This document shows, piece by piece, positions 39,013 to 49,410 of a stretch of 64,000 nucleotides of DNA (position 1 is the stretch's first letter; every line of letters begins with the position of its first letter). The stretch spans positions 62,001-126,000 of the forward strand of contig NC_008783.1 in assembly GCF_000015445.1 (NCBI RefSeq), read 5' to 3'. The DNA is from Bartonella bacilliformis KC583 (lineage in GTDB: Bacteria; Pseudomonadota; Alphaproteobacteria; Rhizobiales; Rhizobiaceae). Both the position numbers and the translations under genes were made by a program. Below the pieces are notes generated by a model. It saw nothing but the letters and a program-made list of their open reading frames with translations. It searched no databases and was not told where the DNA came from.

Positions 39013-39600
39013 AATTTTTTGTTACAATATAAATTTGTCACAATAAAAAACAAAAGGCTAAAATCTTGCTCAAGAAGAGTGCTGCGATGGGTAAGTTTGT
39101 TGCTTAAACAGCTCTCTTTAGGTTTTTTTCTGATGAGCTAAAAATCAGAGGGCTGAAATTTTTCTCAGGCCATTATTGAGATTAAGAAGCCTCTATTTAA
39201 GCATATGCCTTTAAAGCTTTTCTGGTTATAGAAGAGCTAGAGAGAGGCCGATCGTCTTTTATGCATGGGCTTGTATAATATAGTGTATACGTTTTCTCTT
39301 TTCTTTTGAGGTTTCATGTTGAGAGATGACACCCAGATTTATGGCGTCAGATTTGTTTTGAGTGACGCTTTTAGGCCGTATCACACATACACAAGCTTTT
39401 GACCCTGAACCCTGATGACAGGCTTAGATTAATCCTGATGGAGCAGACAGTGTAATGAAATAATAAGAGGAGGAGGTATGAAATGAAGAGATCATTTATG
39501 CTGATTTAGAGCATTTAGAGCAGCGGTTCCTCTTGGATTGATTCTAGTAAATATAGTTAATGGGATAAGCAAAAGGCACGAAGGTGCCATTTATGCTGAT
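39013..39600. other. Gap between sdhB and the ubiH-type gene
   Basis: About 590 bases. I see no gene. Near the right end is a degenerate direct repeat (39493 and 39588) and the ubiH terminator. Small inverted repeats such as CTGAT/ATCAG near 39130 are too short to call. Confidence 0.55.
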
Positions 39601-39607
39601 TTAGAGC
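39493..39607. repeat. 20-bp direct repeat spanning the ubiH stop region
   Basis: An identical 20-bp stretch (CATTTATGCTGATTTAGAGC) occurs at 39493-39512 and 39588-39607. The second copy contains the ubiH stop codon, and the bases that follow remain similar for about 15 more positions. It appears to be a short duplication of the gene end, 95 bases downstream. Confidence 0.8.
39571..39588 (-). terminator. Terminator of the ubiH-type gene
   Basis: On the minus strand GGCAC-CTTC-GTGCC is followed by TTTT, 12 bases past the stop codon. Confidence 0.7.
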
Positions 39608-40848
39608 GGCAGTCCTTGTAAAAGGCGTGGCATATTGGGGGTAAGACCGGCGGCTTCCTGAATGATTTTCTGTTTTATTTTTGGCATCTGATTAACCAAT
39701 CCAAGGCCGATATCACGGAACGTGCGCAAGACAAAAGTATCATTAGAAAAGAGCTTGTTGAGCCAATCATTACTGAAGGCCATCCGCACAATTTTAGGGC
39801 GTCGCCAGCTTTGATAGCGCTCAAGAGCGACAATGGATCCGATATCAAGACCCAATCGTGCTGTTTCAATAATGATTTGCGCTAAAGCAGCGCTGTCGTG
39901 CAGCCCTAGATTTAGGCCTTGTCCGGCAAGAGGGTGGATCGTGTGGGCTGCATCACCGATGAGAGCAAAGCGAGGAGTGATGCAATCGCGTGCTAAGGAA
40001 AGGGCTAAGGGAAATCCTTGGCGTTCGCCGTCCCAAGAGATTTTTCCAAAGTAGGAACCCATACGTTTTTCAAGTTCTACTACAAAAAGAGGGGCCTCCG
40101 CTTTAAGATAATATTGAGCAGTTTGATGATCTTCCGTCCATACAATAGCAGATCGATTGCCTTGAAGAGGTAAAAGAGCAAAAGGGCCAGCTGGAAAAAA
40201 ATGTTGGATGGCTTGACCATGATGGGGTTTTTCATGGTCAACTGTGCAGAGGATGGCTGTTTGTTGATAAAGGTGAGAAAAGCTTTTAAGCCCTGCCTTT
40301 TCACGCAGTTTGGAGCGTGCTCCATCCGCTGCAATGAGCAATTGTGTTTGCCAAATATCTCCATTGCTTAAGGTCACAGCCATGTGTTGATCTTTAAGGT
40401 GAAAGTCAACAACACTAACATTTTCAATGAAAGGGATCTGCAGGTCTTTTGCGCGTTTTCTCAAAGAATTGATGAGCTTTTCATGTTCAATCACAGCAGC
40501 AAAAGCCTCGTTAGGAGCAACATCGCCCTCGAAAGTTAAAAAACTTTGTTTGATGGGATCATTTGGATGCGCATCAGTGATTATCATTGAATGGATGGGC
40601 TGAGCATGGGGTTTAATCGATTTCCAGCATCTTAACTGTTCAAACATACGAATAGAAGAGGCTGTGATGGCTAGTGCCTGTATGTTTTTAGAGGATGTAT
40701 TTTTTTGAGAGAGTGCATCAACAATGTTAATGCGCAATTCAGGTGCGGTCTGCTTGAGTGCGACTGCAAGAGTTAGGCCAACGGTTGCACCGCCTGCAAT
40801 TAGGAGATCGCAATATTGTGTATTTTCATTGACATCAGAAGAGATCAC
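39601..40848 (-). CDS. UbiH/UbiF/Coq6-type FAD monooxygenase
   Basis: A 415-residue flavin monooxygenase of ubiquinone biosynthesis, which hydroxylates the ring of the polyprenylated precursor. The FAD loop is LLIAGGATVGLTLAV (about 15-29), with GGATVG in place of GxGxxG. The second FAD motif ALIGDAAHTIHPLAGQGLNLGLHD is near residue 295, and LLIAADGARSKLRE is near 170. Which ring position it acts on cannot be told. It is divergent from ftsK, a usual rhizobial arrangement. Confidence 0.92.
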   Translation of the reverse strand: MISSDVNENTQYCDLLIAGGATVGLTLAVALKQTAPELRINIVDALSQKNTSSKNIQALAITASSIRMFEQLRCWKSIKPHAQPIHSMIITDAHPNDPIKQSFLTFEGDVAPNEAFAAVIEHEKLINSLRKRAKDLQIPFIENVSVVDFHLKDQHMAVTLSNGDIWQTQLLIAADGARSKLREKAGLKSFSHLYQQTAILCTVDHEKPHHGQAIQHFFPAGPFALLPLQGNRSAIVWTEDHQTAQYYLKAEAPLFVVELEKRMGSYFGKISWDGERQGFPLALSLARDCITPRFALIGDAAHTIHPLAGQGLNLGLHDSAALAQIIIETARLGLDIGSIVALERYQSWRRPKIVRMAFSNDWLNKLFSNDTFVLRTFRDIGLGLVNQMPKIKQKIIQEAAGLTPNMPRLLQGLPL

Positions 40849-41018
40849 GCTCTTTTCCTCTTATGTGCAGCTCGTTAATTTTGAGATTAAGTGGGTATTC
40901 ATATCATTTTTTTGCAGTCTGAAAAAGAAATTGTTATGAGGATGGTTGTGTTTATATTTTTGTGCTATAAATTTTGAGCTAAAATTCTTTGTAAAGGGTT
41001 TTGCGTTTGGGATTGTTT

Positions 41019-43439
41019 ATGCACCAAGATTCTTCTTCTCATGATTTATCGGCCAACCAATATGGCCAAAGTTCGCGCCTTGTTAAAATATTACTGTACC
41101 AAATTGGTGCTTTCATTGGGCTTGTGCTTTTTAGTCTTATCATTTTTTGTGTTGTCTCTTTAGCAACATGGAATGTTGCTGACCCGTCATTAACGCGTGC
41201 TAATATGCATAAGATTACAAATTTGATGGGACGGCCTGGTGCTGTTTTTTCAGATCTTTTTATGCAATTTTTTGGTTTGGCCAGTCTTTGCGTTTTGTTA
41301 CCGCCCTTTTTTTGGTCACTTTTGTTGATGGTCTACAAAGATATTCAAAATTTTATGGTTCGCCTTTGTTGGTGGGTGGTTTCAATAATTTGTTTGTCTG
41401 CTTTTTTTTCTCTCATGACACCTTTAGCATCTTGGACGCATTGGCCATTGCCAATAGGTCTTGGGGGTGTTGTGGGTGATAAAGTTATACAAATTACCTT
41501 TTCATTATTTCCTGCCTTGCCTTCTTTTTTGCAGTATGTGTTATGGGGCTGTTTTTTTGTATTTTCAGGTTTTCTGACAGCTGTTCTTGCTGGCAATGTG
41601 GTATGGCGAAACAAAAACAATAAAAGAAAAAAAACTCCAAGGGTTAAAGCTGTAGAGCCAATCTTTGATATGCCAGAAGAAGTTGAGCATACGGCTAATG
41701 AGACACGGTTGAATTTTTTCGCTACAATTTTTGGCGCCATTTTACATTTATTTTATTATCTACAAGCTTGTTGCAGCCGTCTTTTTTTGCTCAGCAGAAA
41801 GTCTGACAAGAAAAATAAAATATTGAACCGCGTTGAACCTGTTTTCTATGATGAAGATAAAGAGCCTGATCACAAGAAGGTGCCTGTTTCTGCTTCCAAG
41901 AGTTCTGTTAAATCCATAAAGGTTTCTTCAAAAGGTAATTTTACGCTTCCTCTTTTAGACTATCTTGCCATTTCTCCACCTGCTGAAAAAAGTGCAAAAC
42001 CTTCCGCTAAAGCGTTAAAAGAAAATTCTCGTGAACTTGAAGCGATTTTGTTAGATTTTGGGGTAAAAGGCAAAATTATTGATGTGCGTCCTGGTCCGGT
42101 TGTCACTTTATATGAATTTGAACCGGCTGCGGGTATTAAGTCTTCTCGTATTATTGGCTTGGCGGATGATATTGCCCGTTCTATGCGTGCAATTTCAGCG
42201 CGTGTTGCTGTAGTTCCAGGGCGCAATGTGATTGGGATAGAATTGCCCAATGCAACGCGTGAAATGGTTTACTTGCGTGATATTTTGCAATCTCAGGAAT
42301 TTTTACATAGCAAAGCGAAGTTGGTTCTTGCTTTAGGGAAGACCATCGGTGGGGAAACAGTGATTGCGGATTTAGCAAAAATGCCGCATCTTTTGGTTGC
42401 TGGTACGACAGGGGCAGGGAAATCTGTTGCGATTAATACGATGATTTTGTCGCTGCTTTATCGCATGACACCTGAGCAATGCCGTTTAATCATGGTCGAT
42501 CCTAAAATGCTTGAACTTTCAGTGTATGACGGCATTCCGCATTTGTTAACGCCTGTGGTAACAGATCCTAAAAAAGCAGTGATTGCTCTTAAATGGGCTG
42601 TGCGTGAAATGGAAGAACGCTATAGCAAAATGTCCAAAATGGGTGTGCGCAATATTGATAGCTTTAATGCTCGTTTAAAAGAGGCAGAAAATCAAGGTGA
42701 AACGTTAACACGTACCATTCAAGTGGGGTTTGATCATGATACGGGTCAGCCACTCCATGAAACAGAGACACTGCATTTAAGCCCTATGCCTTATATTGTT
42801 ATTATTATTGATGAAATGGCTGATCTCATGCTGGTTGCCGGCAAGGAAATTGAAGGGGCGGTACAACGTTTAGCACAAATGGCACGTGCGGCGGGGATCC
42901 ATGTGATTATGGCAACGCAGCGGCCTTCGGTTGATGTGATTACGGGGACAATTAAGGCGAATTTCCCAACACGTATTTCTTTTTTCGTTAGTTCAAAGAT
43001 CGATAGTCGGACAATTCTTGGCGAACAAGGGGCTGAGCAATTATTAGGGCAAGGGGATATGCTTTTCATGATGGGAGGAGGGCGTATTCAGCGTGTTCAT
43101 GGGCCTTTTGTGGCTGATAATGAGGTAGAACAAGTTGTTGCGCACCTCAAAACGCAAGCACAACCAGATTATTTAGAAACAATTACACAAGAAACGACAG
43201 ATCAGAATACGAATGTTACGCTTGATTCTTCTTCAGAAAATGACCCCTATACGCAAGCTGTAGCGGTTGTTCTGCGTGATCGTAAAGCTTCAACCTCTTA
43301 TATTCAGCGCCGTTTAGGGATTGGCTATAATCGCGCGGCTTCGTTGATCGAACGCATGGAAGAAGAAGGGATTATTAGTCCAGCTAATCATGCAGGGAAA
43401 CGAGAGATTTTGGTGCCTCCTGAACAAGAGATTCTGTAA
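41019..43439 (+). CDS. ftsK: DNA translocase FtsK
   Basis: 806 residues from the ATG at 41019 (MHQDSSSHD); a TTG at 41001 would add six. The N-terminus has four membrane helices (about 25-195). A short linker (200-330) replaces the very long one of E. coli. The motor has Walker A GTTGAGKS starting at G462, and IVIIIDEMADLM. The C-terminal gamma winged helix (about 740-800) has AVAVVLRDRKASTSYIQRRLGIGYNRA. FtsK moves chromosome ends through the septum and activates XerCD; a xerC-type gene lies at 31072-32040. Confidence 0.97.
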   Translation: MHQDSSSHDLSANQYGQSSRLVKILLYQIGAFIGLVLFSLIIFCVVSLATWNVADPSLTRANMHKITNLMGRPGAVFSDLFMQFFGLASLCVLLPPFFWSLLLMVYKDIQNFMVRLCWWVVSIICLSAFFSLMTPLASWTHWPLPIGLGGVVGDKVIQITFSLFPALPSFLQYVLWGCFFVFSGFLTAVLAGNVVWRNKNNKRKKTPRVKAVEPIFDMPEEVEHTANETRLNFFATIFGAILHLFYYLQACCSRLFLLSRKSDKKNKILNRVEPVFYDEDKEPDHKKVPVSASKSSVKSIKVSSKGNFTLPLLDYLAISPPAEKSAKPSAKALKENSRELEAILLDFGVKGKIIDVRPGPVVTLYEFEPAAGIKSSRIIGLADDIARSMRAISARVAVVPGRNVIGIELPNATREMVYLRDILQSQEFLHSKAKLVLALGKTIGGETVIADLAKMPHLLVAGTTGAGKSVAINTMILSLLYRMTPEQCRLIMVDPKMLELSVYDGIPHLLTPVVTDPKKAVIALKWAVREMEERYSKMSKMGVRNIDSFNARLKEAENQGETLTRTIQVGFDHDTGQPLHETETLHLSPMPYIVIIIDEMADLMLVAGKEIEGAVQRLAQMARAAGIHVIMATQRPSVDVITGTIKANFPTRISFFVSSKIDSRTILGEQGAEQLLGQGDMLFMMGGGRIQRVHGPFVADNEVEQVVAHLKTQAQPDYLETITQETTDQNTNVTLDSSSENDPYTQAVAVVLRDRKASTSYIQRRLGIGYNRAASLIERMEEEGIISPANHAGKREILVPPEQEIL

Positions 43440-43735
43440 AAGCCATGGAGATATTTTCAAGAAAATTCTTGTAAAATTTTCTATAAAAATAATGGTAAAT
43501 CCTTCAAAAGTTGCGATAACAACTGCATAATCTTTCCCAAGAGCCTTCCTAAGGTCTATTGTTATAGCTCTTGTACAATAAGAATTTTTGTGTCATTTTT
43601 TTAACATAATTTTTAAAAGATTTATGCTGTATTCATTCCATTCTGCTTAGAGTGAAAGTGGGTCCTTGTTATTCTTTAAAAGATGTCATTGTTTCGCAGA
43701 TTATGGCATCATTGAGTAGATTAGGAGAACTATCT

Positions 43736-44368
43736 ATGAAGGTGCCTTGCTTATCCCTAAACAGAATTTTAGTTGTTTCGGGTATCCTTTATTTTGTCTT
43801 GTTGCTGTTTCCTGCTTTTTCGCAATCTGCTCATCAAGTAGCGCGTGCTCAGGTTATTGCGAATCATTTTGCTGCCATTAAAACGATGACAGGAGATTTT
43901 GTTCAGTTTAGTCCAAAAGGCAAAAAGACAAAAGGAACATTTTATCTAGAGCGTCCGGGAAAGGTTCGTTTCACTTACCAAGGCGTGCCTTTACAGATTA
44001 TGGCAGATGGCCAATCTGTAGGGATTCAAAATCGCGCTCTCAATACTTGGGATCTTTATCAGCTTTCGCAAACACCAATGAAATTATTGCTCGGGGATAC
44101 GATTGATATTTCATCAGAGAATTTATTGGCTTTTCGTCAAGATTCAAGGGCTATAGAAATTATCTTGCGTGATAAAAGCCTCGGCAAGGGGCAGATCAAG
44201 ATGATTTTTGATGCCAACACTTACGCATTGCTACAATGGACAATTGTTGATCAGCAAAATTTAGAAACTACTGTTCAGGTTATGAATGTTCGCACTGGGG
44301 TTCGGTTTGCTGAGGATATGTTCACGATTCCTTATCAAAATATTGCTATGTCACGTCATCGGAATTGA
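43736..44368 (+). CDS. LolA-family outer-membrane lipoprotein carrier
   Basis: I chose the ATG at 43736, which has AGGAG upstream and a clear signal peptide (MKVPCLSLNRILVVSGILY, then a hydrophobic run ending FSQSA), over the in-frame start at 43652. This gives 210 residues. The mature protein has the LolA beta-fold segments MTGDFVQFSPKGKKTKGTFYLERPGKVRF and WDLYQLSQTPMKLLL. LolA carries lipoproteins across the periplasm to the outer membrane. It sits between ftsK and xth, as in many rhizobia. Confidence 0.92.
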   Translation: MKVPCLSLNRILVVSGILYFVLLLFPAFSQSAHQVARAQVIANHFAAIKTMTGDFVQFSPKGKKTKGTFYLERPGKVRFTYQGVPLQIMADGQSVGIQNRALNTWDLYQLSQTPMKLLLGDTIDISSENLLAFRQDSRAIEIILRDKSLGKGQIKMIFDANTYALLQWTIVDQQNLETTVQVMNVRTGVRFAEDMFTIPYQNIAMSRHRN

Positions 44369-44373
44369 GATAC

Positions 44374-45189
44374 ATGTTTTTTCGTATTGCGACTTGGAAT
44401 ATTAATTCTATTCGTTTTCGTTTTGAACAAGTTCTTCGTTATTTGGAGTTATGTGCTCCGGATATTTTGTGTTTACAAGAAACCAAATGCCTTGATAATT
44501 TATTTCCGCGGGAGGTTTTTTTATCCGCAGGGTATAAGCATATTGCACTAAATGGTCAGAAAGCTTACCACGGTGTGGCGATACTTTCGCGTTTGCCTTT
44601 TGTTAGCGTTGAAAAGCGTTTTTTTTGTCAAAAGGAAGAATGTCGTTACCTTTCGGTGGTTGTTAAACCCTATCAGCAGGCTATACGGATTCATAATTTT
44701 TATGTTCCTGCTGGTGGTGATGAGCCTGATGTGCAGGTGAATGAGAAATTTCGTCATAAACTCGATTTTTTAGAGGAAATGTCTTCTATTCGAGCTGATC
44801 AGGGGGACGGTTTATCATCTCTTTTAATGGGCGATTTGAATATTGCACCTTTGGAAGATGATGTGTGGTCTCATAAACAATTGTTAAATGTTGTTAGCCA
44901 TACACCCATTGAAACTGAGCGTTTAAAAGCTCTCTGTCATGAGGGGGGATGGGTTGATTTAATGCGCATGAAATTTCCAGTTCCCATAAAACTTTATACA
45001 TGGTGGAGTTACCGTGCACGCGATTGGGCATTAGCTGATCGTGGACGGCGGCTTGATCATATTTGGTCCTCTCCAGATTTAGCACCTTTTGTTGAGGATC
45101 TTTCGATTTTTCGTGAGGCACGAGGATGGTCAAAACCTTCAGATCACGTGCCTGTGCAATCTGTATTTAATTTTTCACGCAAGGTTTAA
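44374..45189 (+). CDS. xthA: Exodeoxyribonuclease III / AP endonuclease
   Basis: 271 residues from the ATG at 44374 (MFFRIATWNINS), which lies just past the lolA stop. The exonuclease III family residues are visible: ATWNINSIR, LQETKC, the AYHGVAILSR strand, MGDLNIAP and the C-terminal RRLDHIWSS and SDHVPVQS. It is a repair enzyme that cuts abasic sites. One of at least two xth-type paralogues is common in rhizobia, so the exact orthologue is uncertain. Confidence 0.92.
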   Translation: MFFRIATWNINSIRFRFEQVLRYLELCAPDILCLQETKCLDNLFPREVFLSAGYKHIALNGQKAYHGVAILSRLPFVSVEKRFFCQKEECRYLSVVVKPYQQAIRIHNFYVPAGGDEPDVQVNEKFRHKLDFLEEMSSIRADQGDGLSSLLMGDLNIAPLEDDVWSHKQLLNVVSHTPIETERLKALCHEGGWVDLMRMKFPVPIKLYTWWSYRARDWALADRGRRLDHIWSSPDLAPFVEDLSIFREARGWSKPSDHVPVQSVFNFSRKV

Positions 45190-45647
45190 AATCATTCCGC
45201 AAGGCGTAGAAATAAATAAAAGGCCTGAAAATTTTGTGAAGAAAAGAGAACAGGTTACGATGTGAAACAAGCAAGTGTAAACAAAATAGCAAGTATAGAT
45301 TGCTGATGAGTCTTTCAAGTGATGATTAGAAAAAGCTTTTATTTGCGTAGTTTTTTATTTTCACTCTTATAAACTAAAGATTTCTATTCACTCTTTTGCA
45401 AGAATATTATGTACAAACATCTAAGTTTTGATTTATCTTGGGTGCGGGAAGATAGGAGTATTTAAATAATTTTGTTTTAAAAATTTATTCAGTCATACAG
45501 TATTTGAAAATAATATTTTGAAAAATGAAGCTATTGCTTTAATCAAAAATAATTGTGTAAAATACATGCTGATATAAGATGAAGAGTAGGATCTTGCATT
45601 CCGTTAAAGAATTCATAAAATGACAGGTCCGTTCAAAGGGTGAGTGC
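45190..45647. other. Gap between xthA and the MacA-like gene
   Basis: About 460 very AT-rich bases with frequent A and T runs. No gene, repeat or terminator that I would call. It probably includes the promoter of the macAB-like operon. Confidence 0.5.
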
Positions 45648-46847
45648 ATGAGATTCAGTTCAATTATACAATCAATCATAAAATTGATCAAAAAACGCAA
45701 AAAACTTTCTTTTTTTGGAGGTGTTTTTCTTTTTATCATCTTTATATCGACGATTAATTCTTTTTTCAGTACAGATACGCCTATTTATATGACAGCGGTG
45801 GTGAAGCGTGGTGATATTGAAGACACTGTTCTAGCCTCTGGTCTTGTTCGCCCTTATCGATTGGTTGCTGTTGGTGCGCGTGTGACAGGGCGTGTGGTAG
45901 CGATGCATGTTACCCCTGGAGCCATTGTACAAGAAGGCGATTTGTTAGCAGAAATTGATTCAACAGATCAGGAAAATGATCTGAAAAGAAAAAAATCTGT
46001 TTTGTCTAACTCTCAGGCTCGTTTGGCCGAGCAAGAATCTTACCTCCAACAAGCACAGGAGACGTTGAAGCGTCAAGAAGGCATGATTAAGGAACACGCC
46101 ATTTCGCGTGTCAATTTTGATGATGCTGTTGTGCAAGTGAAAATACGTGAAGCTCAAGTTGCTCAGTTACAAGAGCAGGTTGCACAAGCACGCATAGATG
46201 TGGATAGCGCAGAGGTCAATTTAAGTTATACGCGGGTGACGGCACCTGCAAAAGGAACAGTGTTAGCAACCGTTGTTGAAGAAGGGCAGAATATTAATGC
46301 CTCTCAGTCAGCACCGACAATCGTTATTTTAGGCGATTTGTCCAAAATGACAATTAAAGCGCAGATCTCAGAAGCGGATATTCTCAAAGTTCGCGCTGGA
46401 CAACCTTTGTATTTCAAAGTGTTAGGCAATCCACAGCGTCGCTATGAAGGGAAGTTAGAGACAGTAGAGCCTGCACCGGAATCTATCCGTATGGATGAGA
46501 GTATTAATCCTGGTATGGGAACTTCTAGCGCTTTGTCATCATCAGCGGTTTATTATAATGCACTTGTGCATGTCGATAATGAGGATAATTTTTTACGCAC
46601 CTATATGACAGCTCAAATGCATATTATCTTAGATAGTGCTAAGGATGTTTTGTTAGTTCCAAGTGATGCTTTGCATGATGAAACACAGGAGCGCGAAGCA
46701 TGGGTTCAGGTTCTGGTTGGTGCAAACAAGGTAGTAAAAAAACAGGTTGTTGTCGGCATTAACAATAGAGTTATGGCTGAAATTGTCTCAGGGCTTGATG
46801 AAGGGGATATTGTGATTATCGGCTCACGTGATGGGTTACAAGCATAG
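45648..46847 (+). CDS. MacA-like periplasmic adaptor (membrane fusion) protein
   Basis: A 399-residue HlyD/RND-type adaptor. The N-terminal membrane helix is at about 23-44. The barrel-sandwich part has ARVTGRVVAMHVTPGAIVQEGDLLAEID. An alpha-helical coiled coil (about 105-190) follows, with the second sandwich strand TRVTAPAKGTVLATVVEEGQ. The C-terminal barrel ends in a VVGINNRVMAEIVSGLDEGD motif. It joins an inner-membrane ABC transporter (next gene, 28 bases downstream) to an outer-membrane channel encoded elsewhere. The substrate may be peptides, lipids or antibiotics. Confidence 0.9.
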   Translation: MRFSSIIQSIIKLIKKRKKLSFFGGVFLFIIFISTINSFFSTDTPIYMTAVVKRGDIEDTVLASGLVRPYRLVAVGARVTGRVVAMHVTPGAIVQEGDLLAEIDSTDQENDLKRKKSVLSNSQARLAEQESYLQQAQETLKRQEGMIKEHAISRVNFDDAVVQVKIREAQVAQLQEQVAQARIDVDSAEVNLSYTRVTAPAKGTVLATVVEEGQNINASQSAPTIVILGDLSKMTIKAQISEADILKVRAGQPLYFKVLGNPQRRYEGKLETVEPAPESIRMDESINPGMGTSSALSSSAVYYNALVHVDNEDNFLRTYMTAQMHIILDSAKDVLLVPSDALHDETQEREAWVQVLVGANKVVKKQVVVGINNRVMAEIVSGLDEGDIVIIGSRDGLQA

Positions 46848-46875
46848 CGTACAGATTGAAAGAGAAATGTAAAGC

Positions 46876-48882
46876 ATGAGAACAGAAGGTGTGGATGCTG
46901 TCCTTGTTTTAGAGGATGTAATGCGTGAGTTTCAGGCAGGTGAAACGTCTGTTCCGGTATTGAAAAACATCAATTTAACCATTCGTCGTGGTGAAATGGT
47001 GGCGATTGTTGGCGCTTCTGGTTCAGGAAAATCAACGCTCATGAATATTTTAGGGTGTCTTGATCGACCGACTTCAGGCCGTTATTGGGTTTCTGGAAAA
47101 GAAATAGCTTCACTTTCAGTTGATGAATTGTCGGCTTTGCGGCGTAATCATTTTGGATTTATTTTTCAACGTTACCATTTATTAGGTGCATTAACAGCAC
47201 TTGGCAATGTTGAAATGCCAGCGATTTATGCGCGATGTGCCCCTGGGGTGAGAAAAATACGTGCACAAAGCTTGCTAACTCGTTTAGGCATGAGCGATCG
47301 GATGGAGCATTATCCAAATCAGCTTTCTGGGGGGCAGCAACAACGTGTGTCTATTGCCCGTGCCTTGATGAATAATGCGGATATTATTCTTGCTGATGAA
47401 CCAACAGGTGCCTTAGACAGTCAGAGTGGTGAAGAAGTTTTGCGTATTTTGGGTGAGCTTCATCGAGAGGGGCACACCATTATTATTGTAACTCATGATA
47501 TGCGTGTGGCTGAAAGAGCAGAGCGTATTATTGAGATTAGGGATGGCGAAATTATTGCTGATAATGTGTCATCAGTTCAAAAGATACAAAAAGAAGAAGA
47601 TAAAATAACGGATGATGCTCAGTTTTTTAATACAGTAGACTCTGTGCACACTAATAAACAGCTTGGTTTTGTGCGTTTTTTTGTCGATCTTTTTCGTGAA
47701 GCTTTTATGATGGCGTTGTTAGCCATGAATGCACACCGGATGCGGACTTTTTTAACAATGCTTGGGGTCATTATCGGTATTTTTTCTGTTGTTACAATGG
47801 TCGCATTAGGAACGGGGACACAACAGCAACTGCTTGAAACTTTTAAAGGGATGGGGACAAATACATTAACAATTATGCCGGGGAAAGACATATCCGATAA
47901 GCAGTCAGGAAAGATCACCAGTTTGGTTGAGGCCGATGCAGAAGCATTGTCTCAATTACCCTATGTTGCAGGTGTAACACCCCAAATTGCAGCAAATTCA
48001 ACGGTTAATTATGATTCTATAGAAGTCAATTCTATGGTGATGGGTGTAGGAGAACAGTTTTTTCTGACACAAGGATTCAAACTTGTTGAAGGGCAGATAT
48101 TTGATCGGCAAAGTGTTCATGATCGGGCTGTTGATTTGGTTATTGAAAAGGAAGCTATTGCGCTTCTATTTCCTCATAGTGATGAAAGCCCTATTGGAAA
48201 AATAGTCCTTGTGGGGCGAGTACCAGCCCGGATTATTGGTGTTGTTAAACCGGCTCAAGAGTCTCATTCAGTCTCCAATACAATACAGATTTATATGCCT
48301 TATACAGCTCTGCAAACTCGTTTTTTGGGAACGACAGAGGTGCGTGCTATAATGCTTAAGATTGCTGATCATGTTGATACAAAATTAGCGGAGGAAGCGG
48401 TTGAACGTTTCTTAACGGGACGGCATGGTCAGAAGGATTTTTTCATTAGAAATTCAGCATCATTCATTGAGCAAATTATGACAGGGACAAGAATTGTTAC
48501 GGCTTTAATCACCTCTATAGCAACCATTTCCTTGATCGTTGGGGGGATTGGGGTCATGAATATTATGTTGGTAACTGTCGCAGAGCGGATCAGTGAGATT
48601 GGCGTACGTATGGCTGTTGGTGCACGTCAGAGTGATATTTTGCATCAATTTTTAATCGAAGCTATTTTGGTTTGTGCTGTCGGAGGGGGAATAGGAATCT
48701 CTTTAGGACTTTTCCTTGGTGGGTTATTTACCTTTTTTAATTCACCTATCCATTTTATGTACACGCCCAGTTCCATCATTATCGCTTTTGTTTTTTCAGC
48801 ATTTATCGGAATATGTTTTGGCTTTTTCCCAGCGAGGAAGGCTTCTCAGCTTGATCCTATTGTTGCTCTTGCCCGTGACTAA
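46876..48882 (+). CDS. MacB-like ABC transporter (ATPase fused to permease)
   Basis: A 668-residue fusion. The N-terminal ATPase (1-235) has Walker [10 protein letters not shown] at about 46-54, the signature QLSGGQQQR at about 149-157, and Walker [12 protein letters not shown] at about 171-181. The C-terminal half has one membrane helix near 295, a periplasmic domain and three helices at the end (about 535-660), the MacB/FtsX-type topology. This is a mechanotransmission transporter that works with the upstream adaptor. Confidence 0.92.
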   Translation: MRTEGVDAVLVLEDVMREFQAGETSVPVLKNINLTIRRGEMVAIVGASGSGKSTLMNILGCLDRPTSGRYWVSGKEIASLSVDELSALRRNHFGFIFQRYHLLGALTALGNVEMPAIYARCAPGVRKIRAQSLLTRLGMSDRMEHYPNQLSGGQQQRVSIARALMNNADIILADEPTGALDSQSGEEVLRILGELHREGHTIIIVTHDMRVAERAERIIEIRDGEIIADNVSSVQKIQKEEDKITDDAQFFNTVDSVHTNKQLGFVRFFVDLFREAFMMALLAMNAHRMRTFLTMLGVIIGIFSVVTMVALGTGTQQQLLETFKGMGTNTLTIMPGKDISDKQSGKITSLVEADAEALSQLPYVAGVTPQIAANSTVNYDSIEVNSMVMGVGEQFFLTQGFKLVEGQIFDRQSVHDRAVDLVIEKEAIALLFPHSDESPIGKIVLVGRVPARIIGVVKPAQESHSVSNTIQIYMPYTALQTRFLGTTEVRAIMLKIADHVDTKLAEEAVERFLTGRHGQKDFFIRNSASFIEQIMTGTRIVTALITSIATISLIVGGIGVMNIMLVTVAERISEIGVRMAVGARQSDILHQFLIEAILVCAVGGGIGISLGLFLGGLFTFFNSPIHFMYTPSSIIIAFVFSAFIGICFGFFPARKASQLDPIVALARD

Positions 48883-49410
48883 TCGGCCAATTTAAAACAA
48901 GATAACAGCACGGATGATTTTTAAATCATAGGGTTGCAAGGTAGGACATATTGGACAGCAATTAGGGGTCTTTTTGTGGTCACATACTTTTGATTGCCTG
49001 TGGTGACATGAATAAGAATGTGGTGACATGATAAGAATAAGACCCATATTGCAATACTGATATTGTCATATGCAATGCCGACAATATTGTAATAATTGAG
49101 TATGAGCATTCCAATAAGAAATTTTGGCTAAAATCTTTAAAAAACCAGTGTCTAAGGGAAGAAGGTTGCGGTAGCTTTCTGACACAAATTTGATGACCAA
49201 ATTTGCTTACTTTCTCAAATAAGGAGAGCAGGGGGCTTTCTTGCTTTTCAAATATTGTCTCAAATGGGGCATAAGGAAAGGATCAGTAATTATAACAGAA
49301 GGCAAAAGTTCAGACTTTATAGAGGTGAAGCAAAAGTTCGGCTTTTAGTTGTCTCAAGAGCATATAAAAGAGTCAGTTCTTAATGTCTTGCAAGAAAAAT
49401 TGTGGCAAGA
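48883..49410. other. Gap between the MacB-like gene and ydcF
   Basis: About 530 bases between a plus-strand and a minus-strand gene. It holds a near-exact 20-bp tandem repeat (49000-49038) and imperfect repeats of GCAAAAGTTC near 49300. I recognise no gene or remnant. Confidence 0.55.
49000..49038. repeat. 20-bp tandem repeat
   Basis: Two adjacent copies of a unit starting GTGGTGACATG, the second missing one A. Intergenic, near the MacB-like gene end. Confidence 0.85.
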
